Source of the DNA: Bacillus sp. BP-3
GTDB lineage: Bacteria > Bacillota > Bacilli > Bacillales > Bacillaceae_G
Length of the DNA: 64,000 nt
Direction: 5' to 3'
Assembly: GCF_028401955.1 (NCBI RefSeq)
Contig: NZ_JAQOTJ010000002.1
Span: 1 to 64,000 of the forward strand
Positions 1-9,487 of the stretch are shown one piece after another; position 1 is the first letter of the stretch, and each line of letters opens with the position of its first letter. The notes beneath the pieces were generated by a model. It worked only from the letters and a program-made list of their open reading frames with translations, ran no database searches and had not been told where the DNA came from. The position numbers and the translations under genes were made by a program.

Positions 1-315
1 AAAATACCTCATATCTGATTCTCCTATATCCTGTTTTCTAGAGTGTAGCTTCATGTAGGAAACTTTGCAACAGAACCAAAGTAACAACTCATGACAGTTG
101 TATTATTATAGGTTGCTAGTCACTATAAAATCATTGTATTTACAATAAACTTAAAGTACTTGCTCATCTATCATAGACGAGCAGGTGCTTTTTTTATTTA
201 AATTGACATGTGAATTTGTGGAATATATGGTAACTATAGTACTTAATTCTGGTTGTTTTAAACGTTTAAGGGTAGAATAACCAGAATTTCAGTCTAAAAC
301 AAAGGGGAATAAAAG
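1..315. other. Intergenic leader region with inverted repeat
   Basis: No gene is seen here. A hairpin with a T tail lies at 155-197 (listed separately). A perfect 10-bp inverted repeat, AATTCTGGTT (245-254) and AACCAGAATT (279-288), sits just upstream of the first gene and would form a stem with a 24-nt loop, about 28 bases before the start codon. It could be an operator or an RNA stem in the 5' leader; its role is not known. Confidence 0.5.
155..197 (+). terminator. Rho-independent terminator
   Basis: Imperfect stem (TTGCTCATCTA against TAGACGAGCAG) followed by seven T. It probably ends a gene located before the window. Confidence 0.6.
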
Positions 316-720
316 ATGTTAACGAACACAAATGCAGACAAATTATTCGATAAACTAAGGGTAGAAGGTGAGACTTATGTTCATTACTTCTATGTTATGA
401 AAATGGCATCTCATTCTCAATATTTAGCTTTTGGCTTGGGTGCACTTGCTTTAAATAAACATTACCTTGTAGGATTCACAAATAAGAGAATCATACTAAT
501 AGAGTTAAGCCCTGCAACTGGTGATCCTACTGAGAATATTGTTTATTTAGAATTAGATAAAGTAGAGAAAGTAAGTGTAAAGAGAGGTATGATTAAATCC
601 AATGTCACTATAAAGTTAATAGAGGACAAAGGGGTAATCGAAATGAAACCGAACAGTTTTACAGTTGGTTTATCAAACCACAAAAAGAGCTTAGTAGAGT
701 TAGAAAAATTGTATGGTTAA
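316..720 (+). CDS. PH-like domain protein, unknown function
   Basis: A 134-residue soluble protein with no signal peptide or membrane segment. The region from about residue 40 to 130 alternates beta strands, with 'VGFTNKRIILIELSP' followed by 'VYLELDKVEKVSVKRGM', the layout of the small bacterial PH-like domains in which 'TNKRII' introduces the first strands. This is recognition of a fold pattern by eye, so no function is claimed. The start has a good ribosome site (AAAGGGG, 7-8 bases upstream). It stands alone, with a terminator at 921-962 well downstream. Confidence 0.7.
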   Translation: MLTNTNADKLFDKLRVEGETYVHYFYVMKMASHSQYLAFGLGALALNKHYLVGFTNKRIILIELSPATGDPTENIVYLELDKVEKVSVKRGMIKSNVTIKLIEDKGVIEMKPNSFTVGLSNHKKSLVELEKLYG

Positions 721-1178
721 TGAAATGTAATGGACAGAGACATTTGTAAACATAGTGAATGTGGTAATGATAACCACTATTTATATTGGTTACTTATTGT
801 TCTTTGTTTTAAGTTAGTTTGAGTCTAGATTAAATTAAAGTTTATAACTGGTTGAATTCTTATTTTTAAACCATAAAATACAATGGATAATCATAAGTGA
901 TGCTACCTGATATTATGAATAGTTAACAAGTATGGATTCTATACTTGTTAACTATTTTTTTATGAAAACGGAATCTAAGTTTGGATACATACTATCCAAA
1001 CTTCATTGTTTCATAGAATTTCTCTTTCTTCCGGCAAGTTGCTTTTTTCAGACGAGACAAGAAATAATCTTGCCTTATGCTCAACTTTACAAGTATAGAA
1101 GATTTTTTTGACTACGAAATAAGTGAATGATACGATACATAAGGATGGGGAATAAAAACAAAAAAGGTAGGTATATCC
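721..1178. other. Intergenic region
   Basis: No gene seen. It holds a strong terminator (921-962) and, at 977-1003, an inverted repeat AAGTTTGGATA / TATCCAAACTT with a 5-base spacer that could be an operator or a second hairpin. A promoter for the lipoprotein trio probably lies between 1003 and 1160. Confidence 0.5.
921..962 (+). terminator. Strong rho-independent terminator
   Basis: Perfect 13-bp stem AGTTAACAAGTAT / ATACTTGTTAACT with a 7-base loop and a run of T; likely ends the PH-like gene transcript. Confidence 0.8.
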
Positions 1179-2117
1179 ATGAAAGCAAATAAGTTACTAT
1201 GTTTTGCAATTCCGTTAATGGTATTAGGGGGTTGCGGAACAAATTCATTAGCAGACAAGCCAAAAGATAAAGTAGAAGCAAAACAAGAAACGAAAGAGAA
1301 GTTATCAAAAGAATTATACCCAACACGCATGACTGGTTTATCATCTGAGTTAATGGGTAAAATTGCTACAATAACAGAAATGGCAATGGATAAGAACAAA
1401 GATGAGAAGACGTTAACAAAAGAGATTTTAAAAGAAGAAGAAAACTTACAAAAGATAATTAAGAAATTCCATCAAATTGAACCGCCTAAAGAGTATGCAG
1501 ACGCTCATAAGACAATCTTAAAAGGGGTAGATTGTTATTCAGAAGCATATGCAAAACAGGCTAAGATTGTAAAAGGTGGGTCTACTGATAAAGAAACGGC
1601 AAAAGATTTAATGCAAAAGATTAAAGAAGGTAACGATTATATGGTGGAGGGGTATAAGCCACTTCAAGAAGCAAATATAGATAAAGCAAATTCCATAAGC
1701 GACAAAACAGGAGTAAAGTTTGACACTCCAACTACAAAGTCAGACACGAAAGCAGATACCGGAACTGAAATTACAATTTCAGAAGAGGGCAGTGAGTGGT
1801 ATGGTTCTTGGGGTCGTTATGATGGAACTGTATTCCACAAATCATTAGAATTTAGAGAAGACCATACATTCACTGGATTTGATGATACAGGTAAAGGTAA
1901 GGCATATGAAGACAACCATATGACAGGTGAGTGGTACTACAATGCAGACGAGAAGAAACTGAAGTTATACCCAACAGAGTTTGTAAACGACGGTAAGACA
2001 TACAGTAAAAACGAGATGAGAGGTCTAGTACCATATACAGTTAAGTCATTCACTGGTAACTCATTTAAAATCGTAGATGATAAAGGTACAGTGATAACAG
2101 CGGTAAAACATAAATAA
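1179..2117 (+). CDS. Lipoprotein, paralogue 1 of 3
   Basis: A 312-residue predicted lipoprotein. Residues 1-18 form a signal peptide ending in the lipobox LGGC with Cys19 as the lipidation site, so the protein should be anchored to the outer face of the membrane. A charged Lys/Glu linker follows, then a helical domain (about 45-165), then a compact beta-rich C-terminal part (about 205-312) beginning 'WYGSWGRYDGTVFHKS'. The two downstream genes share this order, including a 'W-G-x-x-R/Y-DG' start of the C-terminal domain, so the three are tandem duplicates. The C-terminal part resembles lipoproteins labelled DUF3994 in this species group, though that name is tentative. Function unknown. Confidence 0.85.
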   Translation: MKANKLLCFAIPLMVLGGCGTNSLADKPKDKVEAKQETKEKLSKELYPTRMTGLSSELMGKIATITEMAMDKNKDEKTLTKEILKEEENLQKIIKKFHQIEPPKEYADAHKTILKGVDCYSEAYAKQAKIVKGGSTDKETAKDLMQKIKEGNDYMVEGYKPLQEANIDKANSISDKTGVKFDTPTTKSDTKADTGTEITISEEGSEWYGSWGRYDGTVFHKSLEFREDHTFTGFDDTGKGKAYEDNHMTGEWYYNADEKKLKLYPTEFVNDGKTYSKNEMRGLVPYTVKSFTGNSFKIVDDKGTVITAVKHK

Positions 2118-2140
2118 ATCATATAAAGGGGTATATGTTT

Positions 2141-3106
2141 ATGAAAGCAAAGAAACTGGTAACTTTAGCACTTCCTATTATGTTATTAGGTGGTTGTGCA
2201 ACCACAGAAAAATCTTCTAAGGAAGTAAAAACAGAAGAGTCAAAGACTTCTAAGGTAAAGGCAGAGTCTGATGTTAAGAAAGTAAGAGTCTTAGCAGAAG
2301 ATTATCCACAATATTTAATAGACTTAGGTAGTGAATTTGATTCGGAATTTAAAACATTAACTACTAGACTAGATAATTCTCTTAAAGGTAGTGCAACTAA
2401 GGAAGACATTTTATCTAGTATAGATAGTGTAAACAAGGTAATTGCTAAGTTTGAAGCAATTGACCCACCTAATAAATATATAAACTCTCAAAAAGATATT
2501 GAAAAGGCAATTGTAAAGTATAAGAAAGCATTATCTGTACTAAAAGACGGCTATACAAGAGATAAGTCAAACTCAAATGATAAGAGAACAGACAAAGAGA
2601 TTGTTGAACAGGCTGAAACTCTTTTACATGAAGGTGACGTATACTGGATTGCAGTCTACCAAGACATGAAAAACGAAATAACAAAGTCCCAAGGTGGAGG
2701 GTTAGAGTCCCAAGAGCTGAAGGGTGTAACTACAGGTTCAGGTGTAGACTATGATAATGTTAAAAAGAACGTAAAAGACGGTACAGAAATAATAGCAAAC
2801 TGGGGTATTATGCGTGACGGTAAATTTAATCCGTTATTTATCTTAAAAGGTGGAAGTCCTAAGACATTTGAGATTTATACAGCAGGTGACTATCCAAATA
2901 AGACAAACTATGCAGAAGGTACATGGGAATATGATAAGTCTAACATGGTGTTAAAAATGCATATTACAAAACAGTTTGCAAATGGATTAGAAGCAGAGGT
3001 TATGCAAAAAGACGTAGAGTATAAAGTACAAAACTACGATACAAAGAATTTGCAATTATACAACGAGAAAGCAAAAACTACAACTAGATATGTAAAGCAA
3101 AAGTAG
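2141..3106 (+). CDS. Lipoprotein, paralogue 2 of 3
   Basis: A 321-residue predicted lipoprotein with lipobox LGGC and Cys19. I chose the ATG at 2141 rather than the one at 2135 because AAAGGGG lies 9 bases before it but only 3 before the other. It has a Lys/Glu/Ser linker, a helical domain with 'FEAIDPPNKYINS' (compare 'FHQIEPPKEYADA' in the upstream gene), and a C-terminal domain starting 'NWGIMRDGKFNPLFILKG'. It lies 23 bases after the first gene and 21 before the third, so all three probably share one transcript. Function unknown. Confidence 0.85.
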   Translation: MKAKKLVTLALPIMLLGGCATTEKSSKEVKTEESKTSKVKAESDVKKVRVLAEDYPQYLIDLGSEFDSEFKTLTTRLDNSLKGSATKEDILSSIDSVNKVIAKFEAIDPPNKYINSQKDIEKAIVKYKKALSVLKDGYTRDKSNSNDKRTDKEIVEQAETLLHEGDVYWIAVYQDMKNEITKSQGGGLESQELKGVTTGSGVDYDNVKKNVKDGTEIIANWGIMRDGKFNPLFILKGGSPKTFEIYTAGDYPNKTNYAEGTWEYDKSNMVLKMHITKQFANGLEAEVMQKDVEYKVQNYDTKNLQLYNEKAKTTTRYVKQK

Positions 3107-3127
3107 GTTAAAGGGGTATTAAAATTC

Positions 3128-4114
3128 ATGAAACGAAACAAGGTACTAGCAGTCGCAATACCAATCATGCTTTTAGCAGGGTGTGGAGGGGTAGACAAAG
3201 CAGAGTCTAAACAAAACGATAAAGCAGAGTCGAAACAAGAGGATAAAGTAGAACAGAAGACGCCCACTAATAAACAATTAACAAAAGAAGAATATGAAAG
3301 TAGAATTGACTCTTTAATTTTAGTCTTTGATGAAAAGTATAGTGACTATGAAACAATTGGTAATCAACCTGCAAGAAGAAGTACACAAGGTTTATCAACA
3401 GAGACTTCATTAGAGTTATTTGATGGTATGATTCGAACAGCTGACGATTTCATTAAGATAATTCCTCCGCAGGAATATGAAGAACTACAAAAAGAAATCG
3501 TAGAATCAATGAATCACTATAAAAAAGGATTTGAACTTCTGAAAGAAATCTATACTGCTAAAGATAAGTCAACTGACGAGCATTTAGAGAAAGTAAAAGT
3601 GTCTGACGAGGAACTAAAGAAAGCACAAGAGTCTTGGAACGCTGTATGTGAGAAGCTAAACGGTAAAAATGCAAAGAATCACAAAGAAAACATAAAGCCT
3701 AAGAGTACTGTCTTAACTGAAAAGCAACTGATAGATTTAGACAAGAAAGCAGGGATGGATACAGACACTGTCAAAGAAAACACATCAAAAACTGGTAAAG
3801 AGTTCGCAGGTACTTGGGGTTTTCTAAGAGATGGTAAAGTTGTACCTAACTACATTCTGAAAGAGGATAAAACGTTTGAGGTCTATTCGGGAGACGAGTA
3901 TCCAAGTAAAAAGAACTATGCGACAGGAACATGGTCTTACAATAAAGATAAGATGATATTAGAGTTAACAATAAAGAAAGCATATCAAGCCGGAGAATCA
4001 TTCCGACCAAAACGAAAAGTTGTATCATATAAAGTACAAAACTTTACAGATAGTAAAATGCAACTATTCGATGAAGAGTTACCGCAAATCTATCGTTTTA
4101 TGAAACAAAAATAA
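3128..4114 (+). CDS. Lipoprotein, paralogue 3 of 3
   Basis: A 328-residue predicted lipoprotein with lipobox LAGC and Cys19. The linker contains a short repeat ('KAESKQNDKAESKQEDK'). The helical domain carries 'IKIIPPQEYEE', equivalent to the P-P-x-x-Y motif in the two upstream paralogues, and the C-terminal domain starts 'TWGFLRDGKVVPNYILKE'. This copy and paralogue 2 are closer to each other in the C-terminal domain than to paralogue 1. The ribosome site is again AAAGGGG. Function unknown; the exposed location suggests binding, sensing or immunity, but nothing in the sequence decides this. Confidence 0.85.
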   Translation: MKRNKVLAVAIPIMLLAGCGGVDKAESKQNDKAESKQEDKVEQKTPTNKQLTKEEYESRIDSLILVFDEKYSDYETIGNQPARRSTQGLSTETSLELFDGMIRTADDFIKIIPPQEYEELQKEIVESMNHYKKGFELLKEIYTAKDKSTDEHLEKVKVSDEELKKAQESWNAVCEKLNGKNAKNHKENIKPKSTVLTEKQLIDLDKKAGMDTDTVKENTSKTGKEFAGTWGFLRDGKVVPNYILKEDKTFEVYSGDEYPSKKNYATGTWSYNKDKMILELTIKKAYQAGESFRPKRKVVSYKVQNFTDSKMQLFDEELPQIYRFMKQK

Positions 4115-4202
4115 ATAAATGTTGTTAAAAGATGCCATTATTCTCTATGTAATATTGTTATTCATTTAAGTGACAACAAATAAAAGGAAAGATGGGATTA
4201 AA

Positions 4203-4937
4203 TTGATCAGTGATTTTAAAAAAGCAGCCTTATCTTCACTAAAAGGTAGATGGGGATTAGGAGCAGGGGCTTCGTTTCTGTATTATATTATTTCTACTAT
4301 TGGCACGATTATTATCGGATTTCCCCTTTTTTTTCTGTGCATCTTATTTAGTGAAATCATGAATGCTAGTGCTTCGACTGCAGGAGACGAGATGTTAAAT
4401 GCAGCAGGTGCTATTTCTTATGTACTTACTTTCGTAATTATAGGTATTGTTTTAATAGGTATACAAGGCATTATGGCTTATGGATATTATAATGTTACAT
4501 TGCGTTTGGCGAAAAAAGAATCTACTACAATTGATGATTTATTTGAGGGGTTTCGTAAAAATAATGTATTTAAATCTATAAAGTTAGGTTTGTTAATGAG
4601 TGTATACGTATTTTTATGGAGTTTATTGTTGATTATTCCAGGTATTATAAAATGTTTCTCTTATTCTATGGCTTACTATATCATGTTAGATCATCCAGAA
4701 TATACGGCAAGTGAAGCGCTTAAAAAGAGCCAGGAAATGATGAAAGGGCATAAATTTGATTTATTTATACTGTCTTTAAGTTTTATCGGATGGTTTATTT
4801 TAGGGATTGCTATTGCATTTTTCACACTTGGTATTCCGTTTCTTTGGATTTATCCATATTATTTTACAACAGTATCGCACTTCTACTTAAATTTAGCGAA
4901 TAGAGATACAGTTATGGAAGAGAAAACGGTTATCTAG
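4203..4937 (+). CDS. DUF975 family membrane protein
   Basis: A multi-pass membrane protein of about 244 residues. It begins 'ISDFKKAALSSLKGRWGLG', the usual opening of DUF975 proteins, and has roughly five hydrophobic segments plus the typical 'ALKKSQEMMKGHKFDLFIL' motif near residue 185. I chose TTG at 4203 because this family starts directly with 'ISDFK'; GTG at 4170 in the same frame would add 11 unlikely residues. The biochemical role of the family is unknown. It is probably transcribed alone, with a strong bidirectional terminator after it. Confidence 0.85.
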   Translation: MISDFKKAALSSLKGRWGLGAGASFLYYIISTIGTIIIGFPLFFLCILFSEIMNASASTAGDEMLNAAGAISYVLTFVIIGIVLIGIQGIMAYGYYNVTLRLAKKESTTIDDLFEGFRKNNVFKSIKLGLLMSVYVFLWSLLLIIPGIIKCFSYSMAYYIMLDHPEYTASEALKKSQEMMKGHKFDLFILSLSFIGWFILGIAIAFFTLGIPFLWIYPYYFTTVSHFYLNLANRDTVMEEKTVI

Positions 4938-4983
4938 AAAGAGAATATTAAGAGGAAATTTCAAAAAGTAACCGATTTATGCA

Positions 4984-5032
4984 AAAGAGGCCGCCAAAAA
5001 GTTTCGCTTTTTGGTGGCCTCTTGTTTTTTAA
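4984..5032. terminator. Bidirectional terminator
   Basis: Stem GAGGCCGCCAAAAAG / CTTTTTGGTGGCCTC with an A-rich left flank and T-rich right flank, between a plus-strand and a minus-strand gene that converge here. Confidence 0.8.
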
Positions 5033-5068
5033 CGATTCATTAAAAGTGTAAAGCTTCTTCTATTTTGT

Positions 5069-6937
5069 TTAAGAAGCATCCGCACCTTCAAACTGACTAT
5101 TATAAAGCGAAGCATAAAACCCATCAGCCTTCAATAACTCTTCATGATTACCTTGTTCTACAATATCCCCATCTTTCATCACAAGGATTAAATCGGCATC
5201 ACGGATTGTTGATAATCTGTGAGCGATGATGAAGCTTGTTCGGCCTTCCATGAGGTTTTCCATCGCTTTTTGAATGAGTACTTCTGTACGCGTGTCGATG
5301 GAGCTTGTTGCTTCGTCGAGTATTAAGATTTTCGGATCCGCTAGAAGGGCGCGGGCAATTGTGAGTAATTGCTTTTGTCCTTGGGATACGTTGCTTGCTT
5401 CTTCGTTTAGTTCCATGTTGTATCTATTTGGTAATGTTTTGACGAAGCTGTGCACGTGTGCGGCTTTTGCTGCTTCGATGACTTCTTCGTCGGTTGCGTC
5501 TAAGCGGCCGTAACGGATGTTTTCCATGATAGATCCGTTAAATAGCCATGTGTCTTGGAGTACCATACCGAACATGCTGCGCAGGTCTTCTCGCGTAAAG
5601 TCTTTTATGTCGTGACCGTCTATGCAAATGGCACCACTGTTTACGTCGTAGAAACGCATTAATAGTTTTACGATTGTTGTTTTACCAGCTCCAGTTGGGC
5701 CGACAATTGCAACTTTTTGGCCAGGTTTGATATCTGCTGAGAAGTTGTTGATGATCGTTTTATCTGGATTGTAACCAAACTCAACATCTTTGAAGCTCAC
5801 TTCTCCGTTTACTTTTTCTAGCTTCACAGGATTTTCTGATTCTGGTACTTCTTCCTCTTCTTCTAAAAATTCGAAGACTCTTTCTGCAGCTGCAGCTGTT
5901 GATTGAAGTACGTTCGCGATTTGCGCTACTTGAGCGATTGGCTGTGTAAAGTTTCTCACATATTGTACAAAGGCTAAAATATCTCCAACTGCGATCGTTC
6001 TCTTTGCTGCAAGCCATCCGCCTAAAATCGATACAGCAACGTAACCGATATTCCCGATAAACATCATAATCGGCATCATCATTCCCGATAAAAATTGCGA
6101 TTTCCATGCGGAGTGGTAAAGGATGTCGTTTACCTCTTCGAATTTTTTCACTTCTTCTTCTTCTTTGTTAAAGGCTTTAACGATATTGTGACCACTATAA
6201 ATTTCTTCAACTTGCCCGTTTACGTGTCCTAAATATTCTTGTTGGGATTTGAAGTATTTTTGTGATCGTTTTACGACTGCCATGATAAGTATCATGGATA
6301 CTGGCAATATTAAGAGCGCGACTAATGTCATTTGCCAGCTAATTGATAGCATCATAATAAATACACCGATGATTGTAATTACCGATGTGATGATTTGCGA
6401 CATACTTTGATTTAACGTTTGGCTCACTGTATCTACGTCATTTGTAACTCTCGATAATACTTCTCCGTGTGTTGTTTTATCAAAGTATTTTAGCGGCATC
6501 CGGTTAATTTTTTCATCGATTTCTTTTCTGAAGTTATAAGATACCTTTTGGGCTACTCCAGAAATGATATAGCCTTGGATAATGCCAAACGCAGCGCTCA
6601 GTATATATAATCCAAGAAGTAAGATGACAATGTTCCCAATATAGGTAAAGTCAATTGCAGCACCTGGTGCTCCTGTTACTTTGCTTACGAGTCCTTCGAA
6701 AAGTTTTGTTGTGGCATGCCCTAAAATTTTTGGACCGACGATTGTAAAGGCTGCACTACCGATTGCGAAAAGGATAACGATTAAGATTGATAATTTATAT
6801 GGCTTCAAGTATTGAAGGAGCTTATTCATCGTTCCTTTGAAGTTTTTTGCTTTCTCAATCTTTTGCATGCCGCCGCCCATATGACCACCGCCGCCAGAAC
6901 CACCTTGTCTGTTATTTTCTATTTTTTTATCGCTCAT
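5069..6937 (-). CDS. Heterodimeric ABC exporter, catalytic half
   Basis: A 622-residue ABC exporter half-transporter: a Gly-rich N-terminal tail (residues 11-24), a six-helix transmembrane domain (about 45-345) and an ATPase domain (about 380-615). Visible motifs are Walker A 'GPTGAGKTT', signature 'VSQGQKQLL' and Walker B 'ILILDEATSS' with the catalytic Glu. Its start overlaps the stop of the upstream partner gene by four bases (ATGA), so the two are translationally coupled and should form a heterodimer. The signature motif is non-standard (SQGQ instead of SGGQ), which fits the degenerate ATP site formed with the partner. Substrate unknown; the architecture is that of multidrug or peptide exporters such as BmrCD and EfrCD. 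Confidence 0.93.
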   Translation of the reverse strand: MSDKKIENNRQGGSGGGGHMGGGMQKIEKAKNFKGTMNKLLQYLKPYKLSILIVILFAIGSAAFTIVGPKILGHATTKLFEGLVSKVTGAPGAAIDFTYIGNIVILLLGLYILSAAFGIIQGYIISGVAQKVSYNFRKEIDEKINRMPLKYFDKTTHGEVLSRVTNDVDTVSQTLNQSMSQIITSVITIIGVFIMMLSISWQMTLVALLILPVSMILIMAVVKRSQKYFKSQQEYLGHVNGQVEEIYSGHNIVKAFNKEEEEVKKFEEVNDILYHSAWKSQFLSGMMMPIMMFIGNIGYVAVSILGGWLAAKRTIAVGDILAFVQYVRNFTQPIAQVAQIANVLQSTAAAAERVFEFLEEEEEVPESENPVKLEKVNGEVSFKDVEFGYNPDKTIINNFSADIKPGQKVAIVGPTGAGKTTIVKLLMRFYDVNSGAICIDGHDIKDFTREDLRSMFGMVLQDTWLFNGSIMENIRYGRLDATDEEVIEAAKAAHVHSFVKTLPNRYNMELNEEASNVSQGQKQLLTIARALLADPKILILDEATSSIDTRTEVLIQKAMENLMEGRTSFIIAHRLSTIRDADLILVMKDGDIVEQGNHEELLKADGFYASLYNSQFEGADAS

Positions 6938-9153
6938 GATGACAACTCCTCTCTTGAAAGTTGTGATAAAGCAATTTGCTTATAAACTTCACAGTTCTCC
7001 ATAAGCTCTTCATGAGTACCAGTTCCGACGATTGTTCCTTCATCCAGCACAATGATCTTATCTGCATTCATAATCGTACTGATTCTTTGCGCAACAAGTA
7101 AAAGAGTACTTCCGGCAAGCTCGTTGTTTAAAGCTCTGCGTAGTAGCGCGTCTGTTTTAAAGTCAAGAGCTGAGAAGCTATCATCAAATATGAAGATTTC
7201 CGATTTCTTCGTAAGAGCACGGGCAATCGAAAGTCTTTGTTTTTGACCACCAGAAACGTTCGTACCACCTTGTGATATTTCTGTACGGAAGCTTTCAGGT
7301 TTTGCGTTAATAAACTCCATCGCTTGCGCAATTTCTGACGCTTTTACTAATTCATCTTCACTTGCTTCTTTTTTACCGTATTTCAAGTTACTTTCAATCG
7401 TACCGGAGAATAGAACTCCTTTTTGCGGTACATAACCGATTTTTTCTCTTAATTCCTTCTGAGATACTTCTCTAATATCAGTGCCATCTATTAAGATTTG
7501 ACCGCCTGTGACATCATAAAAGCGCGGAATTAAGTTGATTAGTGTGGATTTACCACTACCTGTACTTCCAATGAAAGCTGTCGTTTCACCAGGTTTTGCA
7601 GTAAAGGTGATATTGGAAAGTACATCTTCTTCTGCACCTGGATATCTAAAACTAACATTTTTAAATTCAACGTAACCTTTCTTGTCTGAAGCAAATGTTT
7701 TTGGCTCCGCTGCATCATGAATGGAAAGGTCAGTATCTAAAACTTCTGCGATACGTTGTGCGGATACAGAAGCACGTGGAACCATAATCGATACAAAAGA
7801 GATCATTAAGAAGGCCATGATGATTTGCATTGTATATTGCATAAATGCCATCATATCACCAACTTGCATATGTCCCATATCCACTTGGTGTGCTCCAACC
7901 CAAATAATAAGTACAGTAACGGCATTCATGATAAACATCATCATCGGCATCATAAATGACATTAAACGGCTTACAAATAAATTTGTTTTTGTTAAATCTT
8001 GATTGCCTTTTTCAAATTTCTTTTCTTCGTGTTTTTGATTATTAAACGCACGAATAACAAGCATACCTGTTAACGATTCACGCGTGATTAAGTTAATTTT
8101 ATCAACTAACTTTTGGATCATTTTAAACCTAGGAATGGCAACGCTAAATAAACCAATAACTAAGCTTAAAATTGCGACTACCGCAACGGCAATAATCCAT
8201 CCCATGGAAAGGTCTGTAGTAAGTACCTTAATAATGCCGCCTATGCCCAAAATCGGTGCATAGAATACGATTCGAAGCATCATCACCATCAGTGTTTGCA
8301 CTTGCTGAATATCATTTGTGCTTCTTGTGATTAAAGAGGCAGTGGAAAACTTATCAAACTCCGCATTCGAGAAGCTTGTAACTTTCCGGAATACTTTCTT
8401 TCGCAGATCTCTGCCGAGTCCTGCAGCCACTTTTGCCGCTAGTAAACTTACGATAACGGTCGCTGCCATACTCACTAATGATAAAAGGAGCATTTTCCCG
8501 CCAGAAATAAGAATATAATTGGATTGAAGTTTATCTGTATCGATACCAATTGTTTTATATTCATTTTCAATGAATGAAACAGCGGCTTGTGTTACCATGC
8601 TGCCTGGCATGTCTTTAAACTTTTTGTCTGCCTTTTCTTTCATCGCATCAATTTGATCTTGAGGCAGTTTCGCAATGACTGTGAAAGGATCTGTATTTGG
8701 CGGAAGCTTCATTTCTGTTTTACTGTCAGTGCCGCCTTTTTCAATTCCTTGTGTAATTAACATCGGTTTCCCAAAGATATCGTTTAGTTCACTGAGTGTA
8801 TGTTTATCCGTTGTATGTAGCTTATAAAGTGGTTCTTTATCAAGCTTTGGATAATCTTTCAAATCATTTTTTAGTTCACTTTGAGAAAGATTGTTCTTAT
8901 CTAGCAGTACATAATTGTCAGTTACTGCTTTCTTTTCTTTGTCATTCATAAAGAGCGTAAGTTTATCCATCTCACTTTTACGAATAACTTCAGGTACTGC
9001 GTTTTCGACACCTTTTTGTTGAATCCCTACATTGACAATGTTAGACATGTAGTCTGGCAGTGATAGGTCACATACTGCTTGCACAGTTAACAAACATACA
9101 ACTGCAATGATGGAAGCAACAAATGGTTTTAAATGTTTGATGATCTTGAACAT
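6934..9153 (-). CDS. Heterodimeric ABC exporter, degenerate-site half
   Basis: A 739-residue ABC half-exporter, longer than its partner because of an extra segment of about 150 residues (roughly 45-205) between transmembrane helices 1 and 2, which should face outside. The ATPase domain has Walker A 'GSTGSGKST' and a canonical signature 'VSGGQKQRL', but Walker B ends 'IFIFDDSFS', with Asp where the catalytic Glu is expected. This pairing of one degenerate and one normal ATP site is the hallmark of heterodimeric type IV exporters. First gene of a two-gene operon. The large external domain could bind a substrate or partner protein; substrate unknown. Confidence 0.93.
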   Translation of the reverse strand: MFKIIKHLKPFVASIIAVVCLLTVQAVCDLSLPDYMSNIVNVGIQQKGVENAVPEVIRKSEMDKLTLFMNDKEKKAVTDNYVLLDKNNLSQSELKNDLKDYPKLDKEPLYKLHTTDKHTLSELNDIFGKPMLITQGIEKGGTDSKTEMKLPPNTDPFTVIAKLPQDQIDAMKEKADKKFKDMPGSMVTQAAVSFIENEYKTIGIDTDKLQSNYILISGGKMLLLSLVSMAATVIVSLLAAKVAAGLGRDLRKKVFRKVTSFSNAEFDKFSTASLITRSTNDIQQVQTLMVMMLRIVFYAPILGIGGIIKVLTTDLSMGWIIAVAVVAILSLVIGLFSVAIPRFKMIQKLVDKINLITRESLTGMLVIRAFNNQKHEEKKFEKGNQDLTKTNLFVSRLMSFMMPMMMFIMNAVTVLIIWVGAHQVDMGHMQVGDMMAFMQYTMQIIMAFLMISFVSIMVPRASVSAQRIAEVLDTDLSIHDAAEPKTFASDKKGYVEFKNVSFRYPGAEEDVLSNITFTAKPGETTAFIGSTGSGKSTLINLIPRFYDVTGGQILIDGTDIREVSQKELREKIGYVPQKGVLFSGTIESNLKYGKKEASEDELVKASEIAQAMEFINAKPESFRTEISQGGTNVSGGQKQRLSIARALTKKSEIFIFDDSFSALDFKTDALLRRALNNELAGSTLLLVAQRISTIMNADKIIVLDEGTIVGTGTHEELMENCEVYKQIALSQLSREELSS

Positions 9154-9420
9154 TTAATTCATCTCTCCATTTTCCGTTTCTAATTTTTTTAGCTTTTACT
9201 TTATTCTTCATAGTAATTCATTTTACCCACTTGTTACGTGCTTTTGACTACAAATTAATTATAATTCTATGACTATATTAAGAGGTAATGCAACTTTTAG
9301 CGCTTAGAATATAAAGATAAATTAAAACTTTGGGGCGAGAGGGTTTGGTTATGCGTAGAAGCGGTTAGTGCCTAACCAAAAATAGGAAGTTCTAAGTCGA
9401 TGAGGCTTCTAAATCAAGTA
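9154..9420. other. Intergenic, exporter promoter region
   Basis: No gene is seen. It must contain the promoter of the minus-strand exporter operon. The right part (about 9340-9420) leads into a dispersed repeat. Confidence 0.4.
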
Positions 9421-9487
9421 AACCCCCACCTCAACATTTAGCGAAAGCAAAGACGTTAGGTGGGGGCTGATTAAAGTTTCACTTTAT
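9421..9487. repeat. Dispersed repeat family A copy
   Basis: Contains ACCCCCACCT ... AGGTGGGGGC as an inverted repeat, followed by GCTGATTAAAGTTTCACTTT. The same words recur many times in this window, in both orientations. The hairpin overlaps the end of the DUF438 gene and may also serve as its terminator. Confidence 0.7.

Noticed and set aside
1087-1399. Two minus-strand open frames opposite the first lipoprotein
   Set aside because: They are mirror frames of the lipoprotein signal region, without ribosome sites.
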